64,000 nt of DNA. Source: CP2-2F sp034436355 (GTDB lineage: Bacteria > Chloroflexota > Anaerolineae > Aggregatilineales > UBA2796). The position numbers and the translations under genes were made by a program. Shown in pieces: positions 33,296-41,207 of this stretch; position 1 is the stretch's first letter; each line of letters starts with the position of its first letter. The notes below the pieces were generated by a model that was not told the DNA's origin, made no database searches, and saw nothing but the letters and a program-made list of their open reading frames with translations. The DNA lies in the NCBI GenBank assembly GCA_034436355.1, contig DAOTVQ010000032.1, forward strand, positions 1 through 64,000, given 5' to 3'.

Positions 33296-33931
33296 GTGTC
33301 CCAAGTAAAAGAACTCAGCGGCTTGTATTACCCAAACAAGATTGCCCGCATCTTCTTGATGGCAATGGAAGATGTGATGGGAAAGAATGGGCTGAACGCC
33401 ATTCTCAATCTGGCGGGCTTGCAACAGTTTATTGATAATTATCCACCGGATAACCTTGAACGGCAGTTTGACTTCACGCACTTCACCGCACTGCAAGTTG
33501 CCCTAGAGGATATGTACGGTCCGCGTGGTGGGCGTGGGTTGGCACTGCGCGCCGGGCGTGCTTGTTTTGCACAAGGCTTGAAAAATTTTGGTGCGTTGGC
33601 AGGCGCCGGCGACCTTGCCTTTAAGGTGCTGCCGCTAAGCGCCAAGCTGCGGATGGGCTTGCCCGCCATGGCGACGATCTTCACCAACTTCAGCGATCAG
33701 CTCAGCGTGGTTGAAGAACATGACGACCACTATGCCTACATCATCAAGCGCTGCCCACTGTGCTGGGGACGGACGACCGATAAGCCGGTTGGGCATACAG
33801 CGGTCGGTCTGCTGCAAGAGGGCTTGCGCTGGGTCAGCGGCGGGCATGAATTCCGCGTGGTGGAGACCGAGTGCAAGGCAAAAGGCGACGAACACGGCGT
33901 GTTCGTGGTCTTCAAAGAGCCAATTGGTTGA
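33296..33931 (+). CDS. V4R-domain protein (4-vinyl reductase / small-molecule sensor fold)
   Basis: 211 residues from GTG 33296, with GGAGGG upstream. The N-terminal half is helical (YPNKIARIFLMAMEDVMG). The C-terminal V4R domain has IKRCPLCWGRT, CKAKGDEHGVFVVF and the usual GLLQEGLRWVSGG helix. V4R domains bind hydrophobic or haem-pathway ligands and often act as sensors. Here it lies between a Roadblock protein and a response regulator, so ligand sensing within a signalling module is the best guess. Enzymatic activity is not implied. Confidence 0.78.
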   Translation: MSQVKELSGLYYPNKIARIFLMAMEDVMGKNGLNAILNLAGLQQFIDNYPPDNLERQFDFTHFTALQVALEDMYGPRGGRGLALRAGRACFAQGLKNFGALAGAGDLAFKVLPLSAKLRMGLPAMATIFTNFSDQLSVVEEHDDHYAYIIKRCPLCWGRTTDKPVGHTAVGLLQEGLRWVSGGHEFRVVETECKAKGDEHGVFVVFKEPIG

Positions 33932-33975
33932 GTTTCAGCACACAAGCGCACTAGGGCAGCAGATAGGGGCGAAGC

Positions 33976-34845
33976 GTGTCAGATAAAGCACGGATCATGA
34001 TCGTGGAAGATGATCCTGATCTCTCTGAGTTGTTGCAAAACTTCTTCACCGTACAGGGCTATGAGGTGCTTTCGGCGGCGTGGGGTGAAGAAGGCGTGCG
34101 CCTTACGCGGGAACACTCACCTGATCTGGTCGTCTTGGATATTCGCCTGCCTGATATTGACGGCTACGAGGTCTGTCGGCGCATTCGCACCAACCGCCGC
34201 ACGCAAGATATCCCGGTCATCTTCCTGACAGAAAAGCGGGATCGGGTGGATAAGCTGGCAGGGCTTGAATTAGGCGTGGTGGATTACATCACCAAGCCCT
34301 TTGATATTCAAGAGCTGCGCCTGCGCGTGCGCAATGTGCTGCGCCGCGCCGAACAAGCACCGCTCACCAACCGCGTGACGAACCTTCCCGAAGGCTCGTT
34401 GGTGGAAGAAAAAGTGAACGGCTTGCTGCTCTCTGAGCAGCCGTGGGCGCTCTTGGCGGTCGAAGTGCGCGGCTTAGATGGCTTCCGCGAGACGTATGGC
34501 TTTGTGAACGCCGATGATGTGCTGCGCGCCGTCACGCTCATGATCAACAACGCGCTGCGCGAATCAGGCAGCGATGGCGACTTCGTCGGGCATTTGCAAG
34601 AAAATGAGTTCGTCATCCTCACCGATCAGACCAAGAGCGCAGCCCTTCAGCAGCGCATCGAAACGCGCATTCAACAGTCTATGGAATATTTTTATCCCAT
34701 GAAAGACCGCGAAAAGATGCACTTACCCGAAACGAAAGGGCATCTGCGCCTGATCGTGACGCCGCTGAACTCCGCTGAGACAACCTTATTCGATTTTGGC
34801 GGCTTGCGCCAAGAACTTGACAAGCGCCGCACCGAACAAGCCTAA
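33976..34845 (+). CDS. Response regulator with degenerate GGDEF-like output
   Basis: 289 residues. The receiver domain (1-125) has IMIVEDDPD, VVLDIRLPDIDG (phospho-Asp), FLTEKRD and the TKPF Lys. The rest is a diguanylate-cyclase-like fold in which NPVTGLPGN is reduced to TNRVTNLPEGS and the GGDEF site to QENEF, so it should not make c-di-GMP; it may bind nucleotide or act by protein contact. Third gene of the Roadblock operon, convergent with a lone receiver gene. Confidence 0.82.
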   Translation: MSDKARIMIVEDDPDLSELLQNFFTVQGYEVLSAAWGEEGVRLTREHSPDLVVLDIRLPDIDGYEVCRRIRTNRRTQDIPVIFLTEKRDRVDKLAGLELGVVDYITKPFDIQELRLRVRNVLRRAEQAPLTNRVTNLPEGSLVEEKVNGLLLSEQPWALLAVEVRGLDGFRETYGFVNADDVLRAVTLMINNALRESGSDGDFVGHLQENEFVILTDQTKSAALQQRIETRIQQSMEYFYPMKDREKMHLPETKGHLRLIVTPLNSAETTLFDFGGLRQELDKRRTEQA

Positions 34846-34882
34846 ACGCCCACGCGCAGCGTTTTATCTCCGTTAAGCGAGC

Positions 34883-35239
34883 CTACGAGATGAGACGCTG
34901 CGCCAACGTCAACATCTCTGCGATTGAGACCGGCTTCAACAAGAACAGATCGACGCCCAGCTGCTCCACACTATCCTGCATCTGCCGATTTGCCGTCACC
35001 ACCACCAACTTCATCTTGGCAAGCTGTGGCTGCGTCCGCACGTAGCGCACAAGGTCTGTGCCGAGCCGTTCGGGCAAGTTCATGTCAATGAAGGCGATAT
35101 CCGGGCTGTGATTCGCCAATAGATCAATGGCTTCTGCCACCGAGCCAGCCGTGATCACCTCAAAAGCGCTGGCTTGCAGCGCATCACTGAACAATAGGCG
35201 AATATCCTTGTCGTCCTCAAGCACCAATGCAAGCGGCAT
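34883..35239 (-). CDS. Single-domain response regulator
   Basis: 118 residues, receiver only: LALVLEDDKDIR, IAFIDMNLPERLG (phospho-Asp), VVVTANRQ and LLKPVS (Lys). CheY/SpoIIAB-type stand-alone regulators relay phosphate or bind a target directly. No histidine kinase is present in the window. It ends 37 bp from the convergent degenerate-GGDEF gene. The 275 bases upstream, to the start of the next gene at 35515, hold no gene. Confidence 0.87.
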   Translation of the reverse strand: MPLALVLEDDKDIRLLFSDALQASAFEVITAGSVAEAIDLLANHSPDIAFIDMNLPERLGTDLVRYVRTQPQLAKMKLVVVTANRQMQDSVEQLGVDLFLLKPVSIAEMLTLAQRLIS

Positions 35240-35514
35240 TTTAACCCCTGCGCTTTCTGCGTGCAGCTTTGCCTTAATGGCGTCCAGCAGATTGTTTGCT
35301 ACGCCTATTATAACGCAGCCTTGCCCACAGGCGTGGTTTGTATCCCGCTAGTGTTTCGCTGATCGGCTTTCCTTGCCTAACTGGGGGAGAATCGGGTTTG
35401 CCAAAGGTTACCGTCGCTAAAGCCGTTCCAGCCCTAGCAACTGCCCCCTAATCGCTTTTTGCGAATTTATGTTAGGATCAGCGATGGGCATTCGGGCTAA
35501 CAAGTGAGGCGGTT

Positions 35515-36867
35515 ATGACAACTTCAAGTGGCAGCGCCGTGCAGAGCGCGCCAAAACTGCGCGCTGCGCCAAGCGTTAACGCACCAACTTTAGCAACCTT
35601 AGCGGAAGGCACGCCATTGGTCGTGCTTAGGCAAGTGGGCGATTGGGTGCAGGTGCGCGTTGAAGGGCGCGAAGGCTACCTTTTCGCTGATCAGGTGCAA
35701 GTGGCGCCCGCCATCAGCATCCGCGTGCGGCGTTTTGGGAAAGTCAACACACGCGACGGGCTAAATCTGCGGCGCGGCGCGGATACGTCACAGCCCATTT
35801 TACGCATTCTTTCCTTTGAGGCAGAGCTAGAGATTTTAGAAGAGACGGCGAACGGCTGGCTGCGCGTGCGTGTTGGCAATCTGGAAGGCTTTGTCTCGGC
35901 ACAGTTCGTCACCATTCCGCAAACACCGACCGATGGCACACCGATCAGCATTAAGCCTTTGGAGGAGAAGCCTGAAGAGGGCATCCACATCGCCGCCGAG
36001 AACCTGATTCCGCCGCTGGTGCGCGGCGTTCACGCCTCAGCCGGCGGCTGGGCGCCCACAGATCGAGAGCTGGAACTGGTGCGCGCCAACAACATCGGCG
36101 CGGTGATGATTGCCGCCTACGAGGCAGGGCAGGCAAGTACTGCTATCAAGCTCTTTCGCGGCATGGGCGTGCAGCATTTCGTGATTCGGGCAGCCACCCA
36201 TGCGCCACTCACCGCCAACCCTGCCGATTTTGTGAACGCAACCTTGCCCATCCTGCGCGAATATCAGCAGGCACTGGGCAGCGCGCCGTTCATCATTCAG
36301 GTGCATAACGAGCCAAACCTCGTCCTTGAGGGCTTAGGGCGCGCTTGGGCAGATGGGCGCGGCTTTGCGACGTGGTTCATGGGCGTGCTGAACGCCTACC
36401 GAACAGCCTTCCCGACCGCCAAAATCGGCTTTCCGGCGCTCTCGCCCGGCATTGATGTGCCGAATACGCGCCTTGCCGAGCCAACCTTCATGGCACACAG
36501 CCTAGAGGCGGTGCGCGCCGCCGATTGGTTCGCCGTTCACTGCTATTGGCAGCAGCCCGACGGCAGCGACCTGATCACGCCCATTGCCCAATGGCGGGCT
36601 TGGGCGCAGGGCAAACCGATCATTGGCACGGAAGTTGGTCCCGCAGATCGGACGCCCGTGACGGCGGTGGCAGTGCGGCGCGCCTACGCACGCTTCGCCA
36701 TGCTCGGCATTCCGATCATGGGCTGGCTATTGCAAGGCGCTGGCGCTTGGCAAAACGCCGACTGGACGCTGCACGATATTCGGCTTAACGCTCAGTGCGT
36801 CAGGGCTGCCACGCGCCAGGCACCCGCTGCGGTGCGGAACGGGACGAGGCGTGTGTGCGTGCCATAG
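35515..36867 (+). CDS. SH3b-repeat protein with glycoside-hydrolase-like domain
   Basis: 450 residues: two bacterial SH3 repeats (about 8-62, KLRAAPSVNAPTLATLAEGT; and about 72-130, GLNLRRGADTSQPILRI) that usually bind cell-wall peptides. A TIM-barrel-type domain (about 165-435) carries VHNEPNL (acid/base Glu) and IIGTEVG (nucleophile Glu), the clan GH-A pattern. No classical signal peptide is evident, so export may be non-classical or the true start may differ. Probably cuts or binds envelope glycans; the GH family is not assigned. The 3' end overlaps the convergent capA-like gene by 76 bp. Confidence 0.75.
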   Translation: MTTSSGSAVQSAPKLRAAPSVNAPTLATLAEGTPLVVLRQVGDWVQVRVEGREGYLFADQVQVAPAISIRVRRFGKVNTRDGLNLRRGADTSQPILRILSFEAELEILEETANGWLRVRVGNLEGFVSAQFVTIPQTPTDGTPISIKPLEEKPEEGIHIAAENLIPPLVRGVHASAGGWAPTDRELELVRANNIGAVMIAAYEAGQASTAIKLFRGMGVQHFVIRAATHAPLTANPADFVNATLPILREYQQALGSAPFIIQVHNEPNLVLEGLGRAWADGRGFATWFMGVLNAYRTAFPTAKIGFPALSPGIDVPNTRLAEPTFMAHSLEAVRAADWFAVHCYWQQPDGSDLITPIAQWRAWAQGKPIIGTEVGPADRTPVTAVAVRRAYARFAMLGIPIMGWLLQGAGAWQNADWTLHDIRLNAQCVRAATRQAPAAVRNGTRRVCVP

Positions 36868-38405
36868 GCGCCAAACCAGCGCTGGGTGAAGCCCCAGCCA
36901 TGCCATACCGAAACAGCCAGCCGATAGCGGGCTTGGTGCGGCAGCGCGTCAAAGTCGCGCTCGATGGCGATGAGCTGAGGGTTGCCATCGCCATCGAGGT
37001 CGGCAATGGCGAGTGATTCCAGCCAACGGCGCGGATCAGAGCCGCCCCAGATGATCTGATATTGCCCGCCGCGGTAGCCAAGCAGGTGTGGGTGCGTGGT
37101 GATGGGCGCATTGGGCGCGTCCTGCTTCCAAAAGAGGATGGCGACTTCCTCACGCCCGTCCCAATTGGGATCACCTAAGGCAACATCCGCCACCCACCAC
37201 TGATCGTAGCTCTGCCACACCAACTGCTCACCCTTATAGACGCGCAGCACGCCGTCGGCAAGCTCCACGCGCTCAGGGTCGCCATCGCCGCGCAGATCAA
37301 CCCTCCCTACAAGGCGCGGTGTGCGGTCTTCGCGGCAGGGCGTGCTGGGCAGCAAGCCCGCCTCAAAGGGGAAACTTTGCAGCGCACCCTCCAAGAGGCT
37401 GTAGGCGGCGGCAGGCGTTTCCGCCAGCACCACCTTGCCGCGCAAGCTGAGCGCGCTGCGGGCAGGGTCGTACCAGGCGGGCTGCACGGCAGCCCCTACG
37501 CCAAGTGCGCGCACCTCCGCCAGCCCGTCGCGGTCAACCGTCACCCACAGCGCCAGCCCCGCCCGCCGCTCCTGATCAAAGAGGAAGTTGCCCAAACTGT
37601 AGGCGATCAGCCCATCCTGATACACCTCGTACTGCCCAACCACATGCGAATGCTGCCCAACCACCAGTGCCGCGCCGCTCTCCACAGCGGCACGCGCTAG
37701 GGCAGCCTGCCAAGCGGCATGGCAGGAGTCATATTCGGCGCCCCAGTGCAGCAGCACAATGACCACATCTGCATCGGCACGTGCGGCACGCACCGCCGCT
37801 TGCAGGCGCGGCAGATCAGCAGGTGTTAACCAATTCCGCAGCGTGTCGGGCGCGTCAGGTGGATCAGGCACAAGGGTGAAGGCAAGCCATGCAAGGCGCA
37901 CGCCGCGCACCGCTACGCTGTATGCGCTATCTGCGACGCCAAAATCGGCGATGCCTGCTGCTTTTAGGTGCGCTTGGGTGGCTGCCAAGCCTTCTGCGCC
38001 ATAATCGTAGGTGTGGTTGTTGGCAAGGCTGAAGGCATCAAAGCCCGCTGTTACCAAGTGCGCGGCTGCTTCGGGCGCGGCGCGCAAACGGTAAGTGCCT
38101 TCGCGGCGCTCGCCCACGCCCTCAGCCGCGATCACGCCTTCATAGTTGCCCACCGCATAATCTGCCTGACGGATCAGCGCTGCAACCTGTGACAAGGGCG
38201 CTTGGGCGCCGTTACGTTCGGCAAAGGCAGCCACGCCACGCGCAAACGAGACATCCCCAACGATCAAGAGTTGGGCAGCCTGGCGGGCGGCGGGCGTTGA
38301 GCGGGCAAAGATCAGTGGGTAGTGTGTTGGCGCAGACAAGGCGGCGCTTGGCTGTGCGCCAAGCAACAAGGCAAACATACACAGCAGGAAAACGAAGGGG
38401 CGCAT
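36792..38405 (-). CDS. CapA-family (PGA_cap) exported metallophosphatase-fold protein
   Basis: 537 residues with a signal peptide (1-24). The calcineurin-like CapA domain (about 42-300) shows IVGDVSFARG, VGNYEGVIA, SLANNHTYDYGAEGL, LLHWGAEY and GQHSHVVGQYE, the metal-site motifs. The C-terminal 200 residues hold FG-GAP-like Asp-rich loops (DLRGDGDPERVEL, DPNWDGREEV and DLDGDGNPQL). CapA proteins are linked to poly-gamma-glutamate capsule synthesis, but many relatives have other roles. The start has GAGGA about 5 bases upstream. Confidence 0.85.
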   Translation of the reverse strand: MRPFVFLLCMFALLLGAQPSAALSAPTHYPLIFARSTPAARQAAQLLIVGDVSFARGVAAFAERNGAQAPLSQVAALIRQADYAVGNYEGVIAAEGVGERREGTYRLRAAPEAAAHLVTAGFDAFSLANNHTYDYGAEGLAATQAHLKAAGIADFGVADSAYSVAVRGVRLAWLAFTLVPDPPDAPDTLRNWLTPADLPRLQAAVRAARADADVVIVLLHWGAEYDSCHAAWQAALARAAVESGAALVVGQHSHVVGQYEVYQDGLIAYSLGNFLFDQERRAGLALWVTVDRDGLAEVRALGVGAAVQPAWYDPARSALSLRGKVVLAETPAAAYSLLEGALQSFPFEAGLLPSTPCREDRTPRLVGRVDLRGDGDPERVELADGVLRVYKGEQLVWQSYDQWWVADVALGDPNWDGREEVAILFWKQDAPNAPITTHPHLLGYRGGQYQIIWGGSDPRRWLESLAIADLDGDGNPQLIAIERDFDALPHQARYRLAVSVWHGWGFTQRWFGAYGTHTRLVPFRTAAGAWRVAALTH

Positions 38406-38469
38406 GGCTATTCCTCAGCTAGGGTTTGCCTGCATTGTACCCTGTTTGCGTCACACAGCGCCTTAAAAT

Positions 38470-38510
38470 GCGGTATACTCGGTAGGCAATGAGCGCGCCG
38501 AGTATACCGC
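38470..38510. promoter_or_regulatory. Perfect 13-bp inverted repeat followed by a T-run in a divergent promoter
   Basis: GCGGTATACTCGG (38470-38482) and CCGAGTATACCGC (38498-38510) are exact inverse copies 15 bases apart, followed by GCTTTTTGG. It lies between the divergent capA-like gene (start 38405) and the amidohydrolase (start 38531), only 20 bases before the latter start. It can be read as a terminator/attenuator hairpin in the leader, or as an operator whose arms each contain a TATACT -10 box facing outward. Confidence 0.6.
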
Positions 38511-38530
38511 GCTTTTTGGAGAGATAAGCT

Positions 38531-40519
38531 ATGAAACGGGTTGAGAAAATTTTGAGCGGTGGCATTGTGCTGACCATGAACGCCGCCATGGATGTGTATG
38601 TGAATGGCGCGGTTGCCGTTGACAAAGATGTGATTGTGGCGGTTGGCACGGCGGATGCTATCGCGGATCAGTATATTGCCGATGAGCTGGTGCTGTGCGA
38701 GGGTCAGGTGATCATGCCCGGCTTGGTCAACACACATACGCACGCTGCCATGACGCTGCTGCGCGGCTTGGCGGACGATCTGCGCCTTGATGTGTGGCTG
38801 ATCGGCTACATGATGCCGACCGAACAAAGTTTCGTTAATCCGCACTTCTGCCGCTTAGGGACGAAAATTGCCTGCGCCGAGATGATCCGCAGCGGCGTTA
38901 CCATGTTCGCTGATATGTATTACTTCGAGGCGGACGTGGCAGCCGCCACCGCAGAGGCAGGAATGCGTGCCGTCTGCGGGCAAACCGTCCTAAAATTCCC
39001 CGCGCCGGATGCAGCCAGCTATGAGGATAGCCTGCAATATACACGCCAATTCATCGAGCAGTGGAAAGGGCATCCGCTGATTATGCCGGCTGTGGCGCCG
39101 CACGCGCCCTACACCTGCACCGACGACATCCTGAGCGCCTGCGCCGACCTTGCTAAAGAGTTCGATGTGCCGCTGCTCATCCACGTCAGCGAGACGCGCC
39201 AAGAGGTGGAAGACAGCCGCGCCGAGTTCCAAATGCCGGTGGTGCCGCGCATTAAAAAGCTGGGCGTGCTGGATGCGAAAACGCTTGCCGCGCACTGCGT
39301 CCACCTGGACTCCGGCGAGATACGCACCCTGTTTAATCACCGCACGGGCATCGCGCATTGCCCAACCAGCAACCTGAAGCTGGCAAGCGGCATCGCACCC
39401 ATCAATGAAATGCTGGTGCGCGGCTTGAACGTTGGCATTGGCACGGACGGCCCCGCCAGCAACAACGACTTGGATATGTTTGAGGAAGTGCGCCTTGCCG
39501 CCATCCTTGCCAAAGGTGCCACGCTTGATCCAACGGTGCTGCCCGCCAAACACGCCCTGCTGATGGCAACGCGCTTAGGCGCGCAGGCAATGCACATGGG
39601 CGAGATCAGCGGCAGCCTAGAGGTTGGTAAGCGCGCCGACCTTGTGACGGTGGATGTGCATACCCTGCACAATTCGCCCAAATTTTCCCGCGATGAAGAC
39701 GCCATCTACAGCCAGATCGTCTACGCCGCCAAAAGCACCGACGTGCTGCATGTGATGGTGAACGGCGTGTGGCTGATGCGCGATAAAGAGTTGCTCACCT
39801 TAGATGAGGCAGCGCTGCTGGCAGAGGCAAACCTGCTTGCCCGCGAGATTGACGCATTCCTCATCGCACGGGAAGGCAGCCTGCTCAACAAGCTGATCGC
39901 TATTGGCGGCGTGGCACAGACCGAAAGTTTCGAGATACAGGTCAAATCGCGCTTGCCGCAGACGGTGAACGCGGAGGCATTCGTTGCGCCACTGCTGGAT
40001 GATGAGCGCGTGCAGATCGTCCGCAAAAGCCACTATCGGCAGTATGACACCTACTTCACCTTCTTGGATGAATCGCAAGGGCGTGTGCGCTACCGTGAAG
40101 ATGACACCCTGAACGCTGAGGGCGAAGTGACGGGCGTGCGCATGCGCCTGACCTACACCGCGCCAAGCAAAGAGCGTGAGTTTGATCGGGCGGTGTTGCT
40201 CAGCCGTTCGCAGTTCATTGCGCCGGCAACGCGCCCACTGCGCTTTTACCGCGAATATTTCCGCCCAAACGGTGAGCATGAAGTGCAAAAGACGCGCCAC
40301 CGCTGGCATATCCTCTATAAGGGCGTGCTGTTCTACCTAAATGTGGATGATATCATCGTGCCACAGGTCAGCGGCACCTTCGTGGAGATCAAGAGCCAAA
40401 CGTGGTCGAAGCGTGATGCAGAGTACAAAGCGTCTCTTGTCAGCGAACTGTTGACGCTGCTCGGCGTGACTGAAGAGATGCGCGTTCACAAAGAATACAT
40501 TGAATTTGCCACCACTTAA
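38531..40519 (+). CDS. Amidohydrolase (MtaD/SAH deaminase-like) fused to a CYTH domain
   Basis: 662 residues. Residues 1 to about 445 are a metal-dependent amidohydrolase of the methylthioadenosine/S-adenosylhomocysteine deaminase and chlorohydrolase group: H69-x-H71 in NTHTHAAMTLLRG, HVSETRQEVED, AHCVHL, HCPTSNLKLASG and GTDGPASNNDLDMF (metal Asp). Residues about 475-655 match a CYTH triphosphate-tunnel fold: FEIQVKSRL (variant of ExExK), RQYDTYFTF, GRVRYRED, MRLTYTAPSKERE, YLNVDDI and GTFVEIKSQTWSK. CYTH proteins hydrolyse triphosphates or bind nucleotides. I know of no standard pairing of these domains, so the fusion is unusual. GGAG lies 9 bases before the ATG. Confidence 0.82.
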   Translation: MKRVEKILSGGIVLTMNAAMDVYVNGAVAVDKDVIVAVGTADAIADQYIADELVLCEGQVIMPGLVNTHTHAAMTLLRGLADDLRLDVWLIGYMMPTEQSFVNPHFCRLGTKIACAEMIRSGVTMFADMYYFEADVAAATAEAGMRAVCGQTVLKFPAPDAASYEDSLQYTRQFIEQWKGHPLIMPAVAPHAPYTCTDDILSACADLAKEFDVPLLIHVSETRQEVEDSRAEFQMPVVPRIKKLGVLDAKTLAAHCVHLDSGEIRTLFNHRTGIAHCPTSNLKLASGIAPINEMLVRGLNVGIGTDGPASNNDLDMFEEVRLAAILAKGATLDPTVLPAKHALLMATRLGAQAMHMGEISGSLEVGKRADLVTVDVHTLHNSPKFSRDEDAIYSQIVYAAKSTDVLHVMVNGVWLMRDKELLTLDEAALLAEANLLAREIDAFLIAREGSLLNKLIAIGGVAQTESFEIQVKSRLPQTVNAEAFVAPLLDDERVQIVRKSHYRQYDTYFTFLDESQGRVRYREDDTLNAEGEVTGVRMRLTYTAPSKEREFDRAVLLSRSQFIAPATRPLRFYREYFRPNGEHEVQKTRHRWHILYKGVLFYLNVDDIIVPQVSGTFVEIKSQTWSKRDAEYKASLVSELLTLLGVTEEMRVHKEYIEFATT

Positions 40520-40550
40520 AGGATTCAGGGCATCCGGGATAGGATTGACC

Positions 40551-41207
40551 ATGAGCGAGGGCATAACGCCAAAATTGGTAGCTAATCGTGGTAAGTTTGC
40601 GCGTCAGAGTTGGATCATCGAGCGCACACCGTTGGTGATCGGGCGTGAGGCAGACTGCGACATCGTCATCAATGAGCCGAAAATCTCACGCCAGCATGTG
40701 CGCTTAACCGAGACCGACGAAGGGCGCTACATGGTGCAAGACTTGGAGAGCTTGAACGGCACATGGGTGAACGGTGTTCCGCTGAAAGGCACACGGGTGC
40801 TTGAAGATGGTGATGAGCTAGACCTCGCACGCATGGTCACCCTGATCTTTGTGGCAAGTGAAATCACTGAGCCATTGGCGCCTGAGCAGCTCCACGCGGC
40901 GCACCAACTGCGCCTTGATCGGAATGCGCGGCGCGTCTTCGTGGGCGACCGTGAGATCGTGCCGCCATTAAGCGTGCCGCAATACCGCCTTTTGGAACTG
41001 CTCTTTGATGCGAACGGCGGCATTTGCACCCGTGAGGATGTGGTGCAGGTGGTGTGGCCCGATGACGAGAGCGGCGGCATTAGCGAGCAGGCTATTGATG
41101 CCCTAGTGCGCCGCTTGCGGGATCGGATTAATGAGTTTGCGACGGAAGATCACCAATACATCGTCACGGTGCGCGGGCATGGTTTCCGCTTGGATAATCA
41201 GACTTAG
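40551..41207 (+). CDS. FHA-winged helix regulator
   Basis: 218 residues from the ATG at 40551 (AGGAT upstream). The FHA phosphothreonine-binding domain (about 12-105) shows VIGREADCDIVI, ISRQHVRL and SLNGTWVNG. It is followed by an OmpR-type winged helix (about 118-215): LSVPQYRLLELLFDANGGIC, EQAIDALVRRLRDRI and YIVTVRGHGFRL. It may couple Ser/Thr phosphorylation to transcription, without a receiver domain. Its 3' end overlaps the recombinase gene of the mobile element by 44 bp, so this is the likely insertion point of that element. Confidence 0.87.
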   Translation: MSEGITPKLVANRGKFARQSWIIERTPLVIGREADCDIVINEPKISRQHVRLTETDEGRYMVQDLESLNGTWVNGVPLKGTRVLEDGDELDLARMVTLIFVASEITEPLAPEQLHAAHQLRLDRNARRVFVGDREIVPPLSVPQYRLLELLFDANGGICTREDVVQVVWPDDESGGISEQAIDALVRRLRDRINEFATEDHQYIVTVRGHGFRLDNQT

